5,007 bases of DNA, taken from Gammaproteobacteria bacterium (lineage in GTDB: Bacteria; Pseudomonadota; Gammaproteobacteria; Pseudomonadales; Azotimanducaceae). Position 1 is the stretch's first letter. Each line of letters opens with the position of its first letter. The stretch is from the NCBI GenBank assembly GCA_030432795.1, contig JAUILW010000284.1, positions 1-5,007 on the forward strand, given 5' to 3'. The notes under the pieces are model-generated. The model saw only the letters and a program-made list of their open reading frames with translations. It was not told the DNA's origin and did no database searches. The position numbers and the translations under genes were made by a program. Shown piece by piece: positions 1 through 5,007 of this stretch.

Positions 1-444
1 GAGTTGGAAGACTACGCCGACGGTGCGTCCGCTCGGCAGGAACGCAAGCATCCGGCGTCAATGAATCTGTCGGAGGTGGTAACCCCGGGCACGCTTGCCC
101 TGGAAGCAGCCGACGATGACGGTCGCGTGTACAGCTTCACCATGCGCGGGGAGGATGTAAAAGAGGAGGACTTCCTGTCCTCCATGGATGCCCGTCTGTG
201 GACTTCTTCCGATGGTCGCGTGCAGCGTGTGCGTATGACCAATCGGGAGCCGGTGTCGCCGCAGACCGGAGTGCGCATCACCCAGTTTGCGCAGGAAATG
301 CAGTTCGGTTGGGATGACGGTTTGAACGTGCCGGTCCTGCAGTCGGTGCACGTGGTACTCGAAGGGCGTGCGTTTCTGGTGAAGAAACTCAGCCAGGATC
401 AGACCATCCGCTTCAGCGACATCCGCTGCCGAAGTACCCTATGA
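1..444 (+). CDS. Conserved-looking hypothetical protein, C-terminal part (5' end outside window)
   Basis: The reading frame is open from base 1 and stops with TGA at 442-444, so this is probably the last 147 or so residues of a longer protein. A TTG at base 4 could serve as a start, but no Shine-Dalgarno sequence can be seen before it and the first residues do not look like a natural N-terminus. The visible part is acidic and rich in alternating hydrophobic and polar residues, which suggests beta strands: segments such as GRVYSFTMRGED, ARLWTSSDGRVQRVRMTNRE and SVHVVLEGRAFLVKKLSQDQ would pack as antiparallel strands. It has no membrane segment or catalytic motif I recognise. The pattern loosely resembles LolA-like or lipoprotein-sorting-like periplasmic beta folds, but this is only an impression. 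The gene ends 29 bp before lemA on the same strand and may lead that operon. The coding call is firm, the function unknown. Confidence 0.75.
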   Translation, partial: ELEDYADGASARQERKHPASMNLSEVVTPGTLALEAADDDGRVYSFTMRGEDVKEEDFLSSMDARLWTSSDGRVQRVRMTNREPVSPQTGVRITQFAQEMQFGWDDGLNVPVLQSVHVVLEGRAFLVKKLSQDQTIRFSDIRCRSTL

Positions 445-462
445 TCGAGCAATCAGACCACT

Positions 463-467
463 GAGGT
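463..467 (+). promoter_or_regulatory. Ribosome binding site of lemA
   Basis: GAGGT lies six bases before the ATG at 474 and supports that start. No clear promoter can be seen in the 29 bp between the upstream stop codon and this ATG, which fits read-through from the preceding gene. Confidence 0.65.
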
Positions 468-473
468 ATCGCC

Positions 474-1049
474 ATGCGTGTGATCATTCTGAGCGTAGCT
501 ATGCTGCTCGCAGGCTGCGGCATCAACACCATCCCCGAGCTCGACGAGCAGGTAAAAGCCGGCTGGGCGCAGGTGGAGAATCAGTACCAGCGTCGTGCGG
601 ATCTCATCCCCAACCTGGTGGAGACGGTCAAAGGTTTTGCCGAGCAGGAACGAGAGGTGCTCACTCAGGTCACCGAAGCACGGGCCAAGGTCAACCAGAT
701 GCAGGTGGATGCGGATCTCGTCAACGATCCGGAGCGCCTGCAGGCCTTCGAGGCGGCGCAGTCGCAGCTCTCCGGCGCCCTGAGCCGGCTGATGGTGGTT
801 GTGGAGCGTTATCCCGATCTGAAGTCCAACGAGAACTTTCTCACCCTGCAGGCACAGCTCGAAGGTACGGAAAACCGCATCAGTGTGGCCCGGCGAGATT
901 TCATTGCCGCGGTGCAGGCCTACAACAGCGAGATACGCACGTTTCCCGGGCGCATCTGGCACAGCATCCTGTACAGCGACCTGGAGCTGCGTGAGACGTT
1001 CGAGGCGACCGCCGAAAACGCGGAGCAGGCGCCCTCCGTTCAATTTTGA
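474..1049 (+). CDS. lemA: LemA family lipoprotein
   Basis: This is a 191-residue LemA-family protein, close to the usual length. The N-terminus is a short lipoprotein signal (residues 1-15) ending in the lipobox LLAGC. Cys15 would be acylated, and the following Gly rather than Asp favours outer-membrane sorting under the Lol +2 rule. Family hallmarks follow: DEQVKAGWAQVENQYQRRAD at 24-43, then LIPNLVETVKGFA, the block from Asn121 through QLEGTENR (128-135) and VARRDFIAAVQAYNSEIRTFP, and a C-terminal AEQAPSVQF. The body is predicted to be a long helical bundle in the periplasm. The biochemical role of LemA is not settled; the name here is unrelated to the older use of lemA for the GacS sensor kinase. 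Its stop overlaps the TTG start of the TPM gene by four bases, and LemA genes commonly sit next to TPM-domain genes, so joint function is inferred. Confidence 0.95.
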   Translation: MRVIILSVAMLLAGCGINTIPELDEQVKAGWAQVENQYQRRADLIPNLVETVKGFAEQEREVLTQVTEARAKVNQMQVDADLVNDPERLQAFEAAQSQLSGALSRLMVVVERYPDLKSNENFLTLQAQLEGTENRISVARRDFIAAVQAYNSEIRTFPGRIWHSILYSDLELRETFEATAENAEQAPSVQF

Positions 1050-1756
1050 GGCGCGTATCGTTCCTCATTGTTCTCGCGCTTTGCGCAGGAGCTGCGCGAG
1101 CTGAGCTGCCGCTGACCGGCAGGGTGATGGACCTTGCCGGCGTTCTGTCCCCTGCCACGGTAGCCCGGCTTACGGCGGAACTGGAGGCGCACGAACAGGC
1201 CACCGGCAACCAACTGGTGGTGCTCACTCTCGATGACCTCGACGGCTATGCCGTGGAAGAGCGAGCCTTGAACCTGGCGCGCGCCTGGCAGCTTGGCCAG
1301 GCGGAAAACGACAACGGCGTGCTGTTTCTGATCGCATTGGCGGAGCGCAAGATCCGCATCGAGGTGGGATACGGACTGGAGGGGGCGCTACCGGACGCTA
1401 CCGCCGCCAACATCATCCGCAGCCATGTGCAGCCCCGCTTCCGCGCCGGTGATTTTGATGGTGGTGTGTCTGCAGGTGTGGCGATGATTCTCGCAGCAAT
1501 CCGCGGTGAGTATGTCGCTGAGCCCGCCGGTGCTGAGGATGATGATGCCAACTGGTTGTTCTGGTTGATCGTTCTAATCATCGTGCTGCAGATCGTCAGG
1601 CCCATGTTCTTCCCGAACGTGGGCGGACGGCGCAGCCGTGGCGGACGTTACTACGGCGGCAGCTGGGGAGGCGGTGGCGGCGGCTTCGGTGGCGGCGGGG
1701 GCTTCGGAGGCGGTGGCGGTGGCTTCGGCGGTGGCGGGGCGTCCGGGGGATGGTGA
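1046..1756 (+). CDS. Exported TPM-domain protein with C-terminal membrane helix and Gly-rich tail (YgcG-like)
   Basis: A 236-residue protein. Residues 1-19 form a Sec signal peptide with a likely cleavage at ARA-EL. The TPM domain (PF04536-type) covers about 27-155: the entry motif VMDLAGVLSP, the strand NQLVVLTLDDLDGY, the core DNGVLFLIALAERKIRIEVG (89-108) with GYGLEGALPDA, and the exit motif FRAGDFDGGV. Asp89, Asp117 and Asp136 are the conserved acidic positions likely to bind metal or act in catalysis. One membrane helix (about 170-189) follows an acidic linker, and the tail is a Gly/Phe repeat ending in Trp236. The topology implied is a periplasmic TPM domain tethered to the inner membrane. 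The start is TTG at 1046, overlapping the lemA stop as TTGA. I chose it because it gives a complete signal peptide and the next in-frame ATG (residue 28) would remove it. No Shine-Dalgarno sequence is well placed, so translational coupling to lemA is likely. Phosphatase activity is reported for plant TPM relatives; activity here is not established. Confidence 0.92.
   Translation: MRRVSFLIVLALCAGAARAELPLTGRVMDLAGVLSPATVARLTAELEAHEQATGNQLVVLTLDDLDGYAVEERALNLARAWQLGQAENDNGVLFLIALAERKIRIEVGYGLEGALPDATAANIIRSHVQPRFRAGDFDGGVSAGVAMILAAIRGEYVAEPAGAEDDDANWLFWLIVLIIVLQIVRPMFFPNVGGRRSRGGRYYGGSWGGGGGGFGGGGGFGGGGGGFGGGGASGGW
1667..1753 (+). repeat. Gly/Phe low-complexity coding repeat
   Basis: This stretch encodes the last 29 residues of the preceding TPM protein: runs of six, five, six and four glycines separated by single phenylalanines, then Ala-Ser-Gly-Gly-Trp. 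The DNA is a GGN-rich near-tandem array with TTC spaced 18 to 21 bases apart. Such tails are usual in bacterial TPM proteins. Synonymous variation among the Gly codons (GGA, GGC, GGT, GGG) indicates it is not a recent exact duplication. Confidence 0.85.
1745..1750 (+). promoter_or_regulatory. Ribosome binding site that decides the start of the second TPM gene
   Basis: GGGGGA lies five bases before the ATG at 1756 but directly abuts the alternative ATG at 1750, which would leave that codon no spacing. This favours 1756 as the start. The site lies inside the last codons of the upstream gene. Confidence 0.55.
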
Positions 1757-2367
1757 TGCTCGATCAAACCATGACGGCGCGCGTTGCTGATGCCATACGT
1801 GAGGCGGAATCACACACCCGTGTTGAGTTCGTCGCGGTGTTGGCCCGGCAGTCTGACGGCTACTACTTCATCCCCACCTTGTGGGCCGCGTTGCTGGCGC
1901 TGATGCTGCCGGCGGTGCTTCTCATCACACCGATGTGGCTTGGCGTTCGTGACTTTGTCATCCTGCAGCTTCTTGCCTTCAGCGTACTCACGGCGCTCTT
2001 CCGCCTGCCGTTTCTCATGTATCGGCTGGTGCCGCGCAGCGTGTTGCAGCGGCGTGCGTCGAATATGGCGCACCGGCAGTTTCTCGAGCAGGGTGTGCAT
2101 CGCACGGCTGATGGCTTCGGCGTGCTGTTCTTCGTGTCAGAAGCCGAGCACTACGTGGAGATCATCGCCGACGCCGGCATCGATGCGCTGGTAGACCAGC
2201 AGCGCTGGCAGAGCATTGTCGATGCGTTCACGGGACGCGTACGCGCTGGTGATGTGGAGGGCGGATTTCTCGCGGCGGTCGAGGAAGTTGCCGCCATCGG
2301 CCGCGCGGTGGCACCTGCTGAGCGGGCGGCAGACGAGCTGCCCAATCACCTCGTGGTGATCGAGTAG
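1756..2367 (+). CDS. Membrane TPM-domain protein with two helices inserted in the domain
   Basis: A 203-residue protein when started at ATG 1756; an ATG at 1750 would add two residues but is poorly placed relative to the GGGGGA site. The start overlaps the previous stop by one base (TGATG), so coupled translation is expected. The N-terminal TPM part (about 3-34) has the helix VADAIREAESHTRVEFVAVLA. Two hydrophobic segments follow at about 38-63 and 66-89. The rest of the domain resumes with HRTADGFGVLFFVSEAEHYV (115-134), IIADAGIDALVD, and VRAGDVEGGF (162-171). The protein ends with the family-typical LPNHLVVIE. There is no signal peptide, so both halves of the domain would lie in the cytoplasm with a membrane hairpin between them, in contrast to the preceding paralogue. 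It differs from that paralogue in having ADGFGV where the latter has ENDNGV, so the Asp just before the Asn-Gly is not kept. Together with LemA it completes the three-gene module. Function is inferred only from family and context. Confidence 0.9.
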   Translation: MLDQTMTARVADAIREAESHTRVEFVAVLARQSDGYYFIPTLWAALLALMLPAVLLITPMWLGVRDFVILQLLAFSVLTALFRLPFLMYRLVPRSVLQRRASNMAHRQFLEQGVHRTADGFGVLFFVSEAEHYVEIIADAGIDALVDQQRWQSIVDAFTGRVRAGDVEGGFLAAVEEVAAIGRAVAPAERAADELPNHLVVIE

Positions 2368-2389
2368 CCCATCCACCGGCTGGCCTGGG
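2368..2389. terminator. Possible bidirectional hairpin between convergent genes
   Basis: The 22 bp between the TPM stop and the LLM stop can fold on itself. CCCA (2368-2371) pairs with TGGG (2386-2389), and CCA (2373-2375) pairs with TGG (2381-2383), around the loop CCGGC, with small bulges. There is no T run on either side, so it is not a classical intrinsic terminator, and the stem is short. It exactly fills the gap between two convergent genes, which is where a shared terminator would be expected. Confidence 0.25.
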
Positions 2390-3436
2390 TTACATGGCGT
2401 CGACGAGGTTGCGCAGTTTCTCGCAGTGCGCCACGCGTTCCTCAGTGGTTTGCCCGAGGAAACCCACATTCAATGCGGATACGCCGGAGTCGCGCAGCGC
2501 ATGTAGCCGTTCGCGCACGAAGCCCTCGTCGCCGATGAGCGAGTTCTTGGCCAGATACTCATCCGGGATAGCGGCCTCGGCGGCTTTCTTGTCACCTGAC
2601 AGATACAGGTCCTGAATCGTTTTGGCTTCTTTCCCATAACCGGACTTCGTAAAGATGTCGTTGTAGAAGTTCTTCGACCGCGCACCCATGCCACCGACGT
2701 ACAGCGCCGTTTGCGGGCGGCTCAGGTTGCGCAGTTCCTCCAGGCCCTTGCCTATGGCGACGGCCCCACCGGCAAAGATCTCCAGTGGCGCGCGATTGGG
2801 GTCGCGTTTCTCATAGCCGGCGGCCAGCGCCTCCCCCCACACCGCGTTGGCGGCCTCGGCTGTGTAGAACGCCGGCAGCCAGGCATCCGCCAGCTCCGCG
2901 GTCATCTCCACGCTGCGCTCGCCAAGCGAGGCAATGGCTATGGGAATGTCCTCCCGCACCGGGTGATTGATCAGCTTCAACGGCTTGCCGAGGCCGGTGC
3001 CCTGGTTCTGCGGCAGCGGAATCTGGTAGTGGCGCCCCAGGTGCTGAACCCGGTCTCTGCGCCACACCGTGCGGCAGATATCGATGATCTCGCGGATACG
3101 CGCTACGGGTGCCGTGTAGGGAATACCGTGAAAGCCTTCGATCACTTGCGGACCGGAAGCGCCGAGGCCGAGCATGCAGCGTCCGTCGGACAGCGAGTCG
3201 ATACCGGCAGCGGTCATGGCGAGCAGGCTCGGCGTTCGCGTATAGATCGGCAGAATGCCGGAGGCGATGGTCACCCGCTCGGTCTTGGCCGCCAGGTAGC
3301 CCATCGCGCTGGGCGCATCGAACGAGTAGGCCTCTGGCACCCACACCACGTCGAGGCCGGCCTTTTCCAGCAATTGCACTTCTTTCACCGCGTCTTTGAA
3401 GCCGGCCGCGTAGCTCAGCAGCATCGATATGCGCAT
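2390..3436 (-). CDS. LLM class flavin/F420-dependent oxidoreductase
   Basis: A 348-residue luciferase-like TIM-barrel oxidoreductase, full length for the family. Visible landmarks in order: EKAGLDVVWVPEAYSFDAPS (24-43); the block from Thr56 to the Arg67-Thr-Pro of IYTRTP and LAMTAAGIDSLSDGR to Arg86; the hallmark MLGLGASGPQVIEGFHG (88-104), which lines the cofactor phosphate pocket; GTGLGKPLKLINHP (146-159); and a helix leading to ELADAWLP (181-188). The wording of these blocks matches the subgroup annotated as F420-dependent (Rv3520c-like, TIGR03559), which would transfer hydride between reduced F420 and an unknown organic substrate. FMN use cannot be excluded from sequence. It has no signal peptide, so it is cytoplasmic. 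The start ATG (complement of 3434-3436) has GGGGGA seven bases upstream. It is divergent from the M20 hydrolase and convergent with the TPM module. The family call is strong; cofactor and substrate are open. Confidence 0.92.
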   Translation of the reverse strand: MRISMLLSYAAGFKDAVKEVQLLEKAGLDVVWVPEAYSFDAPSAMGYLAAKTERVTIASGILPIYTRTPSLLAMTAAGIDSLSDGRCMLGLGASGPQVIEGFHGIPYTAPVARIREIIDICRTVWRRDRVQHLGRHYQIPLPQNQGTGLGKPLKLINHPVREDIPIAIASLGERSVEMTAELADAWLPAFYTAEAANAVWGEALAAGYEKRDPNRAPLEIFAGGAVAIGKGLEELRNLSRPQTALYVGGMGARSKNFYNDIFTKSGYGKEAKTIQDLYLSGDKKAAEAAIPDEYLAKNSLIGDEGFVRERLHALRDSGVSALNVGFLGQTTEERVAHCEKLRNLVDAM

Positions 3437-3470
3437 GGATCGTTCCCCCGGATTTGTTTAGCGGCAGAAG

Positions 3471-3485
3471 ATGAGGAAAACTCAT
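3471..3485. repeat. Perfect 5-bp inverted repeat in the divergent region
   Basis: ATGAG and CTCAT form perfect 5-bp arms around GAAAA. The position between two divergent starts would suit an operator, or a small hairpin in the M20 leader RNA. The left arm contains a GAGG. Short arms like these also arise by chance, so a function is not established. Confidence 0.3.
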
Positions 3486-3495
3486 GGAAAAATAA
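3484..3495 (+). other. Possible leader minigene Met-Glu-Lys-stop
   Basis: ATG GAA AAA TAA follows a GAGG (3473-3476) at a spacing of seven bases, so a ribosome could in principle start here. Its stop codon ends one base before the AGAGGA site of the M20 gene. If used, it would couple or modulate initiation at 3508. It is too short to have any statistical support, and the A-rich context could produce it by chance. Confidence 0.15.
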
Positions 3496-3507
3496 AGAGG
3501 AAAAGCC

Positions 3508-4869
3508 ATGCGCGCGATGATGCTCGCTCTGGGCATGCTGTTCACCTGGGCGGCGCAGGCGGACGACTACGGCCGGCAGGCGGTGGAGCGGTTGTCCGAG
3601 TACCTGAAGATTGACACCATCAACCCACCTGGCAACGAGTCGCGCGGCGTCGACTTTCTGGCCGGTTTGCTCGACGAGGCGGGCATTGCCTACCAGACCG
3701 GCGAGTCCGCGCCTGGCCGCGGCAACCTCTGGGCGAAGCTGCCTGGCGGTGGCAAGCCAGGACTCGTGTTGTTGCACCACATCGATGTGGTGCCGGCGAA
3801 CGAGAAGTTCTGGAGCTTCGACCCGCTCTCAGGGGAAGTGAAGGATGGCTTCGTATACGGTCGAGGTGCCATCGACACCAAAGGGCTCGGCATGACGCAT
3901 CTGCAGGCCTTCATCGCGCTGAAGGCCTCCGGTGCGAAGCTCAACCGGGATGTGTGGTTCATCGCCACGGCCGACGAAGAAGCGGGCGGTATGTTCGGGG
4001 CCGGATGGCTGATCGAAGCACATCGCGACATCTTTGATGGCGTGGGCTATGTGCTCAACGAGGGTGGCGCTGGGCGGATGTTCGGTGAGCAGGCCGCGAA
4101 CCTCGTGGAAGTCACGCAGAAGGTACCTTTGTGGTTGCGCATGACGGCCTATGGCCGGCCGGGCCACGGATCCTCACCGCAGGTGGAAACTGCGGTTACG
4201 CGCCTGGTTCGGGCGGCGCATCGAATCGCGCAAACGCAGTTCTCGCCGCGGGTGGTGCCGGCGGTGAAAGCCATGTTCGAAGGCACCGCACCGTTTCGCA
4301 GCGCTGAGGAGCGGGCCCGCATGGCGGATGTGGAGAACGCCGTGAAGGACCGGGAGTTCATGCTGGCGCTGCAGATGCAGGAGCCGGCTACCCATGCGCT
4401 GCTGCGCAACACCTGCTCGATCACGCGCCTCGAAGGCAGCAGCAAGATCAACGTCGTACCGGCGGAGGTGTTTGCGGAGCTCGACTGCAGATTACTGCCC
4501 GATCAGGACCCCAACGCTTTTCTCGACGAGTTGCGGCTCATCATCAACGACGACAACGTTGAGATCAGTCGCCTGATGGGCTTTACCCCGGCTGTCAGCC
4601 GCACCGATACCGAAGTATTCAGAGCGCTGGCGGCGGTCACGGAAGAAGCCTACGGGGCGCAAACCGTGCCCACCGTCTCCGCGGGCTTTACCGACAGCCA
4701 CTTCTTCCGCGATATGGGGATCACCAGCTACGGCTTTTCGCCTTTCATTTTCTCACCAGAGGAGATGCGAGGCATCCACGGCAACGATGAACGCGTGTCG
4801 GTGCGTAATGTCGAGCAGGGAACGGCGGTCATGATCGATCTGCTGCGGCGCATTGCAGTGAGTGATTGA
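3508..4869 (+). CDS. Exported M20 family zinc metallopeptidase/hydrolase
   Basis: A 453-residue protein with a probable Sec signal peptide (cleavage after AQA, residue 18), so periplasmic or secreted. ATG 3508 is preceded by AGAGGA at six bases; ATGs at codons 4 and 5 are less well spaced. M20 metal and catalytic motifs are all present: LLHHIDVVP with His91 and Asp93, GRGAIDTKG with bridging Asp123, ADEEAGG with general base Glu157 and ligand Glu158, NEGG with Glu185, and HGNDERVS with His424. The lid/dimerisation domain carries GRPGHGSSP (His220), followed by a helical stretch of about 240-295 and RNTCSITRLEGSSKINVVPA. GFTDSHFFR (393-401) is the usual C-terminal substrate-side motif. The enzyme should hydrolyse an amide or peptide bond with two metal ions, probably zinc. 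The overall pattern is nearer the large PM20D1/carboxypeptidase-like M20 members than ArgE or DapE, but the substrate cannot be told. The divergent LLM oxidoreductase may share its control region. Confidence 0.93.
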   Translation: MRAMMLALGMLFTWAAQADDYGRQAVERLSEYLKIDTINPPGNESRGVDFLAGLLDEAGIAYQTGESAPGRGNLWAKLPGGGKPGLVLLHHIDVVPANEKFWSFDPLSGEVKDGFVYGRGAIDTKGLGMTHLQAFIALKASGAKLNRDVWFIATADEEAGGMFGAGWLIEAHRDIFDGVGYVLNEGGAGRMFGEQAANLVEVTQKVPLWLRMTAYGRPGHGSSPQVETAVTRLVRAAHRIAQTQFSPRVVPAVKAMFEGTAPFRSAEERARMADVENAVKDREFMLALQMQEPATHALLRNTCSITRLEGSSKINVVPAEVFAELDCRLLPDQDPNAFLDELRLIINDDNVEISRLMGFTPAVSRTDTEVFRALAAVTEEAYGAQTVPTVSAGFTDSHFFRDMGITSYGFSPFIFSPEEMRGIHGNDERVSVRNVEQGTAVMIDLLRRIAVSD

Positions 4870-4872
4870 AGG

Positions 4873-5007
4873 TTACGTTACGCGTTGCGTGCCAGGCGGT
4901 GCACTCAGCTCAGCCAGGCTGATGAGCTGTTTGAGCTGGTCGCGAAAGCGTTGGAAGTCCGGGTCGTGGGCCGGCGCGCCAGCGGTCTGCATCGTTACCG
5001 ATGCGCC
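4873..5007 (-). CDS. C-terminal fragment of an unidentified protein (5' end outside window)
   Basis: On the minus strand one frame is open from the window edge to a TAA (complement of 4873-4875), giving 44 residues; the other two minus frames meet stops within this stretch. The codons are mostly G/C-ending, as in the neighbouring genes. The translation contains the amphipathic helix DFQRFRDQLKQLISLAELSA followed by a polar tail ending in QRVT, which looks like a natural C-terminus. An internal Met (complement of 4990-4992) is unlikely to be the true start because the frame continues beyond it. The gene is convergent with the M20 gene, with only 3 bp between stop codons. No family can be assigned from this fragment. 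Confidence 0.55.
   Translation of the reverse strand, partial: GASVTMQTAGAPAHDPDFQRFRDQLKQLISLAELSAPPGTQRVT

Larger units (their letters stand above)
3437..3507. promoter_or_regulatory. Divergent intergenic regulatory region
   Basis: These 71 bp must hold the translation signals, and probably the promoters, of both flanking genes. For the minus-strand oxidoreductase, GGGGGA (complement of 3444-3449) lies seven bases before the ATG. For the plus-strand M20 gene, AGAGGA (3496-3501) lies six bases before ATG 3508. The middle is clearly more A-rich than the surrounding genes. I see no convincing -35/-10 pair on either strand; a TAAACA on the minus strand is at best a weak -10. A short palindrome and a possible minigene inside are listed separately. 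Confidence 0.5.

Noticed and set aside
453..1043. Minus-strand open frame of 196 codons opposite lemA
   Set aside because: The plus strand encodes an unmistakable LemA protein; the antisense product has no recognisable domain and no sign of its own ribosome binding site was found.
1667..1753. GGN-rich array considered as a CRISPR, VNTR or non-coding repeat
   Set aside because: It is in frame inside the TPM gene, has no spacers, and encodes the Gly/Phe tail usual for the family.
3451..3496. Candidate sigma-70 promoters in the divergent spacer
   Set aside because: No pair of -35 and -10 hexamers with acceptable match and spacing was seen on either strand, so no specific promoter is called.
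2711..3520. Plus-strand open frame of 269 codons antisense to the LLM oxidoreductase
   Set aside because: It lies almost wholly opposite a clearly recognisable oxidoreductase, its product shows no family pattern, and it runs through the intergenic region into the M20 start. It is a shadow of GC-rich coding DNA.
2811..3545. Minus-strand open frame of 244 codons overlapping the oxidoreductase in another frame
   Set aside because: Arg/Gly/Ala-rich translation typical of an off-frame reading, overlapping two solid genes and spanning the divergent spacer.
1..5007. A defence system, toxin-antitoxin pair, prophage or mobile element
   Set aside because: No nuclease, helicase, transposase, integrase, toxin-like small ORF pair or terminal repeats were seen; composition is even along the window.

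Overview
The window reads as ordinary, gene-dense chromosomal DNA from a GC-rich (roughly 60% by eye) Gram-negative bacterium, most likely a gammaproteobacterium. Evidence for this is a LemA protein with a lipobox, Sec-type signal peptides on two other proteins, G/C-rich third codon positions throughout, and tight gene packing. There is no rRNA, tRNA, IS element, CRISPR array or phage gene, and no gene-free stretch longer than about 140 bases.

Layout. (1) Bases 1-444, plus strand: the C-terminal part of an unrecognised protein whose start lies outside the window. (2) Bases 474-2367, plus strand: a compact three-gene module. It holds a LemA-family lipoprotein, an exported TPM-domain protein with a C-terminal membrane helix and a Gly/Phe tail (TTG start overlapping the lemA stop), and a second TPM-domain protein whose domain is interrupted by two membrane helices (its start overlaps the previous stop by one base). 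The unknown upstream gene lies 29 bp before lemA and may share the transcript. (3) Bases 2390-3436, minus strand: a luciferase-like (LLM) oxidoreductase of the F420-dependent type, convergent with the TPM module across a 22 bp gap. (4) Bases 3437-3507: a 71 bp divergent regulatory region with two clear ribosome binding sites, a short palindrome and a possible three-codon minigene. (5) Bases 3508-4869, plus strand: an exported M20-family zinc metallohydrolase. (6) Bases 4873-5007, minus strand: the C-terminal end of a further gene that runs off the window, convergent with the M20 gene and separated by 3 bp.

How they work together. LemA plus two TPM proteins is a recurrent bacterial gene association; all three products are predicted to lie at or across the cytoplasmic membrane or in the periplasm, so an envelope-associated assembly is a fair inference, but its biochemical role cannot be read from sequence. 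The LLM oxidoreductase and the M20 hydrolase are divergently transcribed and could share regulation; nothing in the sequence links them to one substrate. I found no convincing previously undescribed system. The points most worth a second look are the unknown gene leading into lemA, the split TPM protein, the F420-type enzyme in an apparently proteobacterial setting, and the small structures in the 71 bp divergent region.
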